A DNA stretch of 12,973 nt from an uncultured Bacilli bacterium (GTDB lineage: Bacteria; Bacillota_I; Bacilli_A; RF39; UBA660). Under the pieces are notes generated by a model. That model ran no database searches and had not been told where the DNA came from. It saw only the letters and a program-made list of their open reading frames with translations. How positions within the stretch are numbered: position 1 is the stretch's first letter; every line of letters begins with the position of its first letter. Shown here piece after piece: positions 6,923-12,973 of the stretch. The DNA is taken from positions 821-13,793 of the forward strand of contig CAJUKM010000035.1 in NCBI GenBank assembly GCA_910587535.1, read 5' to 3'. The position numbers and the translations under genes are program-made.

Positions 6923-8308
6923 CTATTTTAAAGATATTTGCTTCCCTAAATCAAATTTGGTATTTTCACTAAAGTATAAAGATTTTAAAACTTCAGAAGA
7001 CGATGTCAAAATTTCGCATTTTCTTTCCAATTCTCTACTAAGTGTAATAGATTCTACTATATCTCTAGCTCTTTTTTGCGCATCACTCTTTGCTTCTTCA
7101 CTCGAATATAATAATATGGTTCGCAAATAATATGCAGCAGCCTCTATTATTGTAATTAAATCATGTTTACAACCAGAATAGGGGTATATTAAAATTTCAC
7201 AATAACAATCGATCAACATAGAAAGATGGCAATCTTTTTCACAAAACTTTCTATCACAACCTAAAAATGATAGATGTTTATAAAATAACTCTAAAGTAAG
7301 ACCATCGTTGCTCGCAACTTTTGTATCAAAGCTATTTTCAAGACAATGAACTTGTCGTTCTATTTCTAAAAAATTATCTAGTATATCAAACCTTCCAGCC
7401 AAAGTATTTCTATCGACGATAGACACTAATTTTTCAAACCTGCTTCTCAACTTTTCTAAGCTCTTTATTTGAGAATCAAAATTCCGATCTGAAAGCGTTT
7501 GCATATACTCAAGAATTTCATCAAATATTTCCATAAATGCTTCATCTTTCCTACTTCGGTCCTGTTTTAAAGCAGATTTAACCCCGTGTACATATGCACT
7601 TCTAAACTCATCATAGTTCTTTTTGACAAGTCCGTTATAGAATTTCCTCTCCCAGTTAAAAATTGCAAAAGACCCAATAAAACTTGAGGCACTTAGAAGT
7701 AATCGTAGCTGATTAAAAGCGTACTGAAAATCCATAAGTGCAATTCTGCCTCCTAATATTAAAAGGACGAAAGACGATAAAATAATGCCTAAATCGCATA
7801 CCTTGTTTTTAAATGAGATGCCCTTTTCAAAATCCTTCTTTCTTCTAGGGAAAAATTTATATAGTTCTCTATATGAAAAATTAGTAGGCAAAACGATACG
7901 TTTTTCTTTGTTATAAGTATCTATAGTCCGCTCAGCACAAATGTCGACTTTTTTATTATGAGCGGCTTCTTCTTTAATCGCATTTATACGCCAATAATCT
8001 TCGTATCGATACTTTTGAAACCTTTCAAGTGCACTTTCGATGGCCATGCTAAAACCTTCATCTCCCAATAGTGAAGAACTGATTGTAAATTCATCTTCAT
8101 TTAAACCCAATTTATCGTCTGAAGTATCGATCCATCTGATACCAAAAACTTTAGGAGATTTTTGATAGAAAGATACAATTCTTTCATTCTCTCTGCCATC
8201 ATTAATTAACAATTTAAAATCTTCGATACCACAAGAATCACTAAAACCAATTTTCATCGAAAAAATATCTAAAGTGTCTTCAGATATTCTTTTAATCCTA
8301 TATTTCAT
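6923..8308 (-). CDS. Two-TM protein of unknown function with a cysteine cluster
   Basis: I do not recognise this 461-residue protein. A soluble N-terminal part (1-165) is followed by two hydrophobic helices at about 173-192 and 202-219 with a short loop between them; basic residues on both outer flanks (KNK, RK, VKK) suggest both large parts face the cytoplasm. Residues about 255-300 are charged and helical, probably coiled coil. At 351-380 six cysteines are spaced C-x4-C-x3-C-x7-C-x-C-x9-C, with H361 and H382 nearby, which could bind metal or simply be structural. The start directly follows the TAG of the upstream gene, and AGGAAG lies 7 nt before it, so the two genes are co-transcribed and probably translationally coupled. 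No terminator is visible after it before the pheS promoter. Confidence 0.85.
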   Translation of the reverse strand: MKYRIKRISEDTLDIFSMKIGFSDSCGIEDFKLLINDGRENERIVSFYQKSPKVFGIRWIDTSDDKLGLNEDEFTISSSLLGDEGFSMAIESALERFQKYRYEDYWRINAIKEEAAHNKKVDICAERTIDTYNKEKRIVLPTNFSYRELYKFFPRRKKDFEKGISFKNKVCDLGIILSSFVLLILGGRIALMDFQYAFNQLRLLLSASSFIGSFAIFNWERKFYNGLVKKNYDEFRSAYVHGVKSALKQDRSRKDEAFMEIFDEILEYMQTLSDRNFDSQIKSLEKLRSRFEKLVSIVDRNTLAGRFDILDNFLEIERQVHCLENSFDTKVASNDGLTLELFYKHLSFLGCDRKFCEKDCHLSMLIDCYCEILIYPYSGCKHDLITIIEAAAYYLRTILLYSSEEAKSDAQKRARDIVESITLSRELERKCEILTSSSEVLKSLYFSENTKFDLGKQISLK

Positions 8309-9082
8309 CTATTCACTTCCTAAATTTGATTGGAGTTCCTCACATCTATCCTTTACCGTATAAGTTTTAGTAGACAATTTTTGATAAAAATCCGTTAGAA
8401 AATTTATCTTTCCATACTTATAGTAATAATCGGCATTCTTAAAATTCTTTATCGAAGCCTTTACTTCTTTTGTACATTCATTTACTTCCCTTAAAGCTTT
8501 ATACTTAGGATTATAAGATACATAATAAAAATGATCTCCCATGTAACTAATCGATTCTATATCCTGACCCAATATATAATAAGTTCCCTCTGTCATAGCA
8601 AAATAGCTAGATTCATTATCAGTATTCAGTTTTATTATAGTTTCATCTCCACTAGTGCTCGTTCTGTATTCTATGCTTTCGACATTCGGAATGCTGATTC
8701 TAGCATTGACACCGAAATGATCTTCGACTATTTTTTCGACTTCGATGTACTGATTTTGTTCGTCGTCCTTTTTCACGACGACCTCTAGCACGAAATTTTC
8801 TTCCCCGATATGACAGGTAATCGTATTTATTTCCTTTTCTTCTTCGTTATTGACGAGTTTTAATAACTCTTCTTTTAGATTTATATGATATAATCCTTCA
8901 GTGTTAAGATTGCCCAAATCTAAATCATAGATGACGTCGGATGTCATAGCCATCTCTTTAGCTTTAACATCGACATTTTTTAAATAGAGATGTATCGAAA
9001 GGGCCACAAGAATTACAGCCAAAACTGATAGAATAGTAAGAATTGTTCCACTTAATATTTTTTTTCTCTTTTGTGAGCTCAT
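8309..9082 (-). CDS. Membrane-anchored extracytoplasmic protein of unknown function
   Basis: The 257-residue protein starts with a short basic segment (SSQKRKK) and one hydrophobic helix at about 9-34, with no lipobox cysteine, so it is predicted to be a signal-anchored protein with about 220 residues outside. The remainder is acidic, Tyr-rich and beta-prone, with three cysteines (C90, C203, C247). No family is recognised. AAAGGG lies 8 nt before the ATG at 9082. Its stop abuts the start of the two-TM gene downstream, making a two-gene operon that probably encodes partners on the two faces of the membrane. It sits just after the FtsEX-hydrolase operon but is separated from it by a strong terminator. 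Confidence 0.85.
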   Translation of the reverse strand: MSSQKRKKILSGTILTILSVLAVILVALSIHLYLKNVDVKAKEMAMTSDVIYDLDLGNLNTEGLYHINLKEELLKLVNNEEEKEINTITCHIGEENFVLEVVVKKDDEQNQYIEVEKIVEDHFGVNARISIPNVESIEYRTSTSGDETIIKLNTDNESSYFAMTEGTYYILGQDIESISYMGDHFYYVSYNPKYKALREVNECTKEVKASIKNFKNADYYYKYGKINFLTDFYQKLSTKTYTVKDRCEELQSNLGSE

Positions 9083-9108
9083 TCGAACATCCCTTTCAAA
9101 TTAAGTAT

Positions 9109-9137
9109 ATTCTAGCACAAATTATATATTTATAAAA
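9109..9137 (-). promoter_or_regulatory. Promoter of the unknown two-gene operon
   Basis: TGCTAGAAT on the minus strand gives an extended -10 (TAGAAT, 9114-9109). The -35 position (9137-9132, TTTTAT) is poor. The start would be near 9102, about 20 nt before the ATG. Confidence 0.5.
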
Positions 9138-9168
9138 GAAAAAACTTACCATTATTAAGTAAGTTTTT
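9132..9168 (-). terminator. Terminator of the ftsE-ftsX-M23 operon
   Basis: AAAAACTTAC (9140-9149) and GTAAGTTTTT (9159-9168) form a perfect 10-bp stem with a 9-nt loop. On the minus strand it is followed by a T-rich tract. It lies 9 nt past the stop codon of the M23 gene. Confidence 0.88.
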
Positions 9169-9177
9169 AATCACTAA

Positions 9178-10416
9178 TTACCACACTCTAGAATAGAAAT
9201 ATTTTCCATAAGGAGGAATATTTACATAATTAGAAAGTCCTGCATCGAGTAACTTAGAAATCCATGTTGAATATGACTGATAATCTTTACCATACCATCC
9301 TTTAGCTAGACTTAAATGGAGATGTGCACCAGTAGTACATGAATCATATCCGCCATGACTAGTAGAAGTAGTAGTACCTCCCACTGAACCTATTTTTGTT
9401 TCACTAGTTACCATATCGCCGACTTTTACGTTTATATTTAGTAAATGCATGTAAGTGGATGTGTATTTTACTCCATTAACAGTATGATATATATAAACCA
9501 TATTGCCACCACAACTCTGTCTTTTAAGAACTTTACCGACCATTCCATTCGCTATAGAATAGACAGGAGTGCCTTCTGCGTTTCCACCGATATCTACTCC
9601 ATTGTGAAGTTTCCATACTCCTTGAGTCGGATGCCATCTATATCCATAGTTACTCGTACGAACCCCTTTTTTAAGTGGTCTAGCAAATCCTGTATCGCTT
9701 ACTACTTTGACACAAGTAGACAATTGTTCATTATCCTTACATCCCTGTGATACATAGAAGTCTATTAACTCTTGTGTAGACTTGACTTCAGCTTCGAACT
9801 TAATAGCTTGTTCATCGAAAGCATCTACTTGATTTCCAAGTGAATCGATTGCCTTTTCTAAATCTAAAATCTTTTTATCGAGATCCTTCTCCCTGTTAGC
9901 TAAATCTATTTGAAGTTGCTCATTTTCTTCTATTTTACCCTCATAACTAGTGATGAGATCGTCATTATAAGAAGCCAACTGTTCGCTCATGCTATAACGT
10001 ATTATAAAGTCTGATATGCTGCTTGCTCCAAAGATATACTCTAAATAGTTATTGTCGCCACTTGTAACTTCGTGGGCAACTAAGACATCTTTTATCTTCT
10101 CTTCTGTCTCTTTAATCTCCACGTTGAGTTTTTCGATAGCGATTTTTGCTTCTTCAATCTTTCTACGATTTGTATTGATTTCAGTTTGAGCAACAGAGAT
10201 AGCATTTTTACTAGCATTTATTTCGCTCTGTGTTTTCTTTTTATCGGAAAGCGCTTTACTCTTTTTAGCTTTATAGTCTTGAAGTTCTTTTTTTAGTTCA
10301 CCCAGGGTATTAGCAGTACTTACGGCGTCTACCTCGTTTTTATAAGTAAAACAAGGAACTATCATGATAGTTAACACTCCGACAGTAACTATACCTTTAA
10401 TAATTTTACATTTCAT
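9178..10416 (-). CDS. Secreted coiled-coil M23 (LytM) peptidoglycan hydrolase, FtsEX partner
   Basis: The 412-residue protein has a signal sequence (basic MKCKIIK, hydrophobic core about 8-22), two long coiled coils at about 36-110 and 150-220, and a C-terminal M23 domain at about 245-372. The zinc ligands are visible: H271 and D275 in HNGVDIG, and the HLH at 365-367, with H324 in YMHL. The domain therefore looks catalytically intact, unlike the degenerate LytM domain of E. coli EnvC, and should cut peptidoglycan cross-bridges itself. Architecture and position match EnvC/PcsB/CwlO-type proteins whose coiled coil is regulated by FtsX. The ATG overlaps the ftsX stop (ATGA); the ribosome site is weak, so translation is probably coupled. 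Four exported cysteines (226, 235, 302, 360) are unusual and may form disulfides. Confidence 0.93.
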   Translation of the reverse strand: MKCKIIKGIVTVGVLTIMIVPCFTYKNEVDAVSTANTLGELKKELQDYKAKKSKALSDKKKTQSEINASKNAISVAQTEINTNRRKIEEAKIAIEKLNVEIKETEEKIKDVLVAHEVTSGDNNYLEYIFGASSISDFIIRYSMSEQLASYNDDLITSYEGKIEENEQLQIDLANREKDLDKKILDLEKAIDSLGNQVDAFDEQAIKFEAEVKSTQELIDFYVSQGCKDNEQLSTCVKVVSDTGFARPLKKGVRTSNYGYRWHPTQGVWKLHNGVDIGGNAEGTPVYSIANGMVGKVLKRQSCGGNMVYIYHTVNGVKYTSTYMHLLNINVKVGDMVTSETKIGSVGGTTTSTSHGGYDSCTTGAHLHLSLAKGWYGKDYQSYSTWISKLLDAGLSNYVNIPPYGKYFYSRVW

Positions 10417-11312
10417 ATTTTTAAATACTTTCTAACGGCTTTATAACTGCCGTACATACCTACGACCGCACCTAATAATACTAAGACAGCGCTGACTTTA
10501 AATACAAAATTATATGGAGAAATGAGGGATATGATATCGGTAAACATTACGCCTCCCATTTTCTCATAGAAGAACACATATCCATAGATAGTACATATCA
10601 CCGGTATGATACTTCCAATTAATCCAAGGAAAAATCCCTCGAATAAAAACGGTAATTTAATAACTGCGTTTGAAGTACCGACGAGTCTCATTATGTCGAT
10701 TTCATTCTTTCTACTATAAATAGTAATTTTAATAGTGTTGCTGATTAAGAAAGCTGTTACAAATATCAGTGCAATAACTGCAACGTATGTAACTTTTTTT
10801 ACTATATCGAAGATATCTACTAATGATTCGACCATTCCTTCGCCATATCTGACCATATCGACATGTTCAAAGTTTTCTATAGTACTAGCGGTTTCTCCGA
10901 TATTTTCTATTTTATCTACTGTGATGATGAATGCTGGTTTTAAAGGATTTTCCTCGTCTTTCCATTCTCCCATGATTCTATTAAAAGTGGGATCTTCCTG
11001 CATCATATCTTCTTTTATCTTGTCTTTACTCTTATAGACCACTTCTTTGATGTTTGGAACAGAATCGATATTAGCTTTAAGCGCATCTACTCCTTCTTCT
11101 GTAATATCTTTTTTGGCGAATACGACTATCGTTAAATCCCCTTCGATATCTTTTGTAAAATTGTTAACATTGCCACTTAAAAGTATTGCAAATGCGACTA
11201 AAATCAAAGTTATTATAATACAAGAAATTGAAGCAATACTTAAGCTTAGATTACGTACTACGCTCTTAAACGCACTAGATATACTTCTTGCTAAAATTCT
11301 AATGGGCTTCAT
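10413..11312 (-). CDS. ftsX: Cell division ABC transporter permease-like protein FtsX
   Basis: FtsX is the membrane half of FtsEX, which transmits ATP hydrolysis to an extracellular peptidoglycan hydrolase instead of moving a substrate. The 299 residues show the family layout: a cytoplasmic basic N-terminus, TM1 at about 22-46, an extracellular domain at about 47-170, then TM2 about 173-195, TM3 about 218-243 and TM4 about 271-291. The typical segment after TM2 is present (YSRKNEIDIMRLVGTSN). The start overlaps the end of ftsE by 14 bases and the end overlaps the M23 gene by 4, so all three are one translationally linked unit. Confidence 0.97.
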   Translation of the reverse strand: MKPIRILARSISSAFKSVVRNLSLSIASISCIIITLILVAFAILLSGNVNNFTKDIEGDLTIVVFAKKDITEEGVDALKANIDSVPNIKEVVYKSKDKIKEDMMQEDPTFNRIMGEWKDEENPLKPAFIITVDKIENIGETASTIENFEHVDMVRYGEGMVESLVDIFDIVKKVTYVAVIALIFVTAFLISNTIKITIYSRKNEIDIMRLVGTSNAVIKLPFLFEGFFLGLIGSIIPVICTIYGYVFFYEKMGGVMFTDIISLISPYNFVFKVSAVLVLLGAVVGMYGSYKAVRKYLKI

Positions 11313-12000
11313 CTACTTTATAACTTCCTTTCTCATAGTCCCCAGCTAATACTCCATCCTTTATGACTATTACTCGCTTTTTCATTCGATTTACGATATC
11401 TCTATCGTGTGTAGCCATAATTATAGTCGTTCCCATCTCTTTATTGATAGTATCGATTACTTTCATTATTTCTTTCGAAGTATCTGGATCTAAGTTTCCA
11501 GTGGGCTCATCGCAAACAAGAACTTTGGGCTTATTGACTATCGCTCTAGCGATACAGACCCTTTGCTGTTCTCCACCTGACATCTCATCTGGAAAACTTC
11601 TGAGTTTTTCTTTTAATCCCACCCTAGTGAGTGCTTCGATTACTTTAGGCTTAATTTCGCTCTCCTTATATCCATAACTCTGCAATACGAATGCGACGTT
11701 CTCATATGCTGTTAATTTTGGAAGCAACTTATAGTCTTGGAAAACGATTCCTATTTTACGTCTCAATTTATAAACTTTGCTATTTTTTAATTTCGCAACG
11801 TTTACTCCACCGACTAATACGCTTCCTTTAGTAGGCTTCTCTTCTCTATATAACATTTTAATCAAAGTAGATTTACCACAAGCCGTATGACCGATGACGA
11901 AAACGAAATCGCCTTTTTTAATTTTTAAATTCATGTCGGCTATTGCCGTTACGCCATTTTTATATATTTTATACACTTCTTGAAGTTCAATAAAACTCAT
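11299..12000 (-). CDS. ftsE: Cell division ATP-binding protein FtsE
   Basis: This is the cytoplasmic ATPase of FtsEX. From the ATG at 12000 it has 233 residues, normal for FtsE. Numbered from that ATG, Walker A is G37-HTACGKST, the Q-loop is Q88, the signature SGGEQ is at 141-145, Walker B is VLVCDE ending at E165, and the H-loop is H198 (ATHD). The frame stays open to a TTG at 12006, but AAGGTG lies 4 nt from that TTG and 10 nt from the ATG, so the ATG is preferred. The Walker A carries a cysteine immediately before GKST where most FtsE proteins have Ala or Ser. It is the first gene of the ftsE-ftsX-M23 operon. Confidence 0.97.
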   Translation of the reverse strand: MSFIELQEVYKIYKNGVTAIADMNLKIKKGDFVFVIGHTACGKSTLIKMLYREEKPTKGSVLVGGVNVAKLKNSKVYKLRRKIGIVFQDYKLLPKLTAYENVAFVLQSYGYKESEIKPKVIEALTRVGLKEKLRSFPDEMSGGEQQRVCIARAIVNKPKVLVCDEPTGNLDPDTSKEIMKVIDTINKEMGTTIIMATHDRDIVNRMKKRVIVIKDGVLAGDYEKGSYKVDEAH

Positions 12001-12025
12001 GTTCAAATCACACCTTATATCAAAT

Positions 12026-12036
12026 ATTATACCATA
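12026..12036 (-). promoter_or_regulatory. Extended -10 promoter of ftsE-ftsX-M23
   Basis: TGGTATAAT on the minus strand has a consensus -10 (12031-12026) and an extended TG. The best -35 is only ATGAGA at 18-nt spacing. Transcription would begin near 12019, giving a leader of about 20 nt. Confidence 0.6.
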
Positions 12037-12067
12037 ACATGCTATTTATTCTCATTGGTAATAGTTT

Positions 12068-12092
12068 CATTTTACACTAAAATGGTAAAATG
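12068..12092. repeat. Inverted repeat spanning the yitT stop codon
   Basis: CATTTTAC (12068-12075) and GTAAAATG (12085-12092) form a perfect 8-bp inverted repeat with a 9-nt centre containing the yitT stop. It lacks a T-run on the minus strand, so it is a poor intrinsic terminator; it may stabilise the mRNA 3' end or be chance in AT-rich DNA. Confidence 0.35.
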
Positions 12093-12955
12093 TTAAACTT
12101 TCTTCCTCCGCTGACTTCATAACAATTATTGGCCAATATAAAGGCATCCTTATCTAAAGATAAAACTTCATGTTTAAATCTTGGATATTGAGCGTTGTGG
12201 ATTACACATAGAAGCAATCTTTTTTTTCTTCCAAATATACCACTTTCTACTTTCAATTCCGTTGCGCCGGTATCGATTTCATGTATGACAAAATTTTCGA
12301 TATCGTCATATTTCTTAGATACCACATAGACCATCTTACTTGTACTAACTCCAAACAATAAAGCGTTAGTAATTCTATTCGATACATAAATGATAAATAT
12401 AGCTAACATTACTTTATGTATTCCAAACACAATAGTACTCGCCGTAATTATACAAACTTGAAAAATAAGACTCATCTGTGTCATGGGTTTTTTCAATTTT
12501 TCGGATAGTATTTGAGATAAAAAGTCAGTACCTCCGGTCGAATAACCTGCTCTATAAACTATTCCATTTGATATTCCATAGAGAATTGACGCTATAATAA
12601 TCATTATCATCTCTGATTCAAAAGTAAAATTTATACTTTTGGCAATCGGCGCCGTTATGTTTAACATGATAGTATATACTATACAACCAATTAACTGATC
12701 AAATGTCTTTCTTTTACCTAACATCATAAAACTCAATATTACCAAGATGACATTGCTCAGATTTATAAATATAGTCGTACTAAGACCAAAAAGCTCTTTA
12801 ATTAATATGGCTAGTCCACTAACTCCACCCGCTACTATATTATTAGGGACAAAAAATAAATTATAGATTAGCGTTATAAAAAAACATCCTACTATTAAAC
12901 ATATAATTCTTACAAACAGATGTTCACTTTTTATATGAGACAATATATTTGCCAT
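12077..12955 (-). CDS. YitT family membrane protein with DUF2179 domain
   Basis: The 292-residue protein matches the YitT family: about six hydrophobic helices between 13 and 200, the conserved motifs PNNIVAGGVSGLA (37-49) and STGGTDFLSQIL (139-150), and a C-terminal cytoplasmic DUF2179 domain (about 205-290, TGATELKVESGIFGRKKRLL). The family is widespread in Firmicutes and the transported substrate is not established. The ATG at 12955 has GGTG about 5 nt upstream; its promoter is outside the window. It precedes ftsE on the same strand but ftsE has its own promoter, so linkage to cell division is not shown. Confidence 0.93.
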   Translation of the reverse strand: MANILSHIKSEHLFVRIICLIVGCFFITLIYNLFFVPNNIVAGGVSGLAILIKELFGLSTTIFINLSNVILVILSFMMLGKRKTFDQLIGCIVYTIMLNITAPIAKSINFTFESEMIMIIIASILYGISNGIVYRAGYSTGGTDFLSQILSEKLKKPMTQMSLIFQVCIITASTIVFGIHKVMLAIFIIYVSNRITNALLFGVSTSKMVYVVSKKYDDIENFVIHEIDTGATELKVESGIFGRKKRLLLCVIHNAQYPRFKHEVLSLDKDAFILANNCYEVSGGRKFNILPF

Positions 12956-12973
12956 ATTATCACCACTATAATT

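Noticed and set aside
10413..10416. TGA read as tryptophan (Mycoplasma code)
   Set aside because: ftsX ends at TGA at the normal FtsX C-terminus, overlapping the next ATG, and tryptophans in the proteins come from TGG where checked.
9445..11677. Plus-strand open frames at 9445-9750, 10735-11037, 11047-11349 and 11363-11677
   Set aside because: All are antisense to the M23, ftsX and ftsE genes and have no start-site signals; shadows.
12001..12006. TTG at 12006 as start of FtsE
   Set aside because: The ribosome site is only 4 nt away from it, while ATG at 12000 has suitable spacing.
1..12973. CRISPR array, insertion sequence, prophage or restriction genes
   Set aside because: No regularly spaced repeats, transposase, integrase, phage or restriction genes are seen; apart from the tRNA-like remnant there is no sign of a mobile element.

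Overview
The window is AT-rich bacterial DNA (about one third G+C by eye) with a low-GC Firmicutes gene content: a phenylalanine T-box in front of pheS-pheT, Bacillus-type promoters and Shine-Dalgarno sites, FtsEX with an M23 hydrolase, and a YitT-family transporter. ftsX ends at a TGA that overlaps the next ATG, and other genes end at TAG or TAA, so TGA is read as stop and this is not a Mycoplasma-type code. A member of Bacilli (for example an Erysipelotrichia/RF39-like gut lineage) is my best guess; nothing here fixes the genus.

Layout from left to right. At 1-93 is the likely 3' end of a plus-strand membrane protein gene. At 193-328, on the minus strand, is a short transcription unit: a consensus promoter, the perfect 5' half of a tRNA-Cys(GCA), and a terminator, with no T-arm or acceptor 3' strand. 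At 431-1480 (+) is a membrane protein resembling the C-terminal half of DUF2207 proteins. A bidirectional terminator (1502-1529) separates it from a convergent gene (1544-3079, -) that fuses an XRE helix-turn-helix to a multi-pass membrane region. Everything from there to the right end is on the minus strand.

Reading the minus strand in the direction of transcription: yitT (12955-12077); then its own extended -10 promoter and ftsE-ftsX-M23 peptidase (12000-9178), tightly overlapped and closed by a strong terminator; then a two-gene operon of unknown function (9082-6923), made of a single-anchor extracytoplasmic protein followed by a two-TM protein with a cysteine cluster; then a promoter, a T-box leader reading Phe (UUC), and pheS-pheT (6651-3236), closed by a terminator that contains the pheT stop codon.

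How the genes work together: FtsE (ATPase) and FtsX (membrane transducer) are expected to gate the secreted coiled-coil M23 hydrolase during division. PheS and PheT form the phenylalanyl-tRNA synthetase, made when uncharged tRNA-Phe binds the T-box. The best candidates for undescribed biology are the truncated tRNA-Cys unit, the unknown two-gene operon, the membrane-bound XRE regulator with repeats in its leader, and a strong preference for TCGA across codon junctions.
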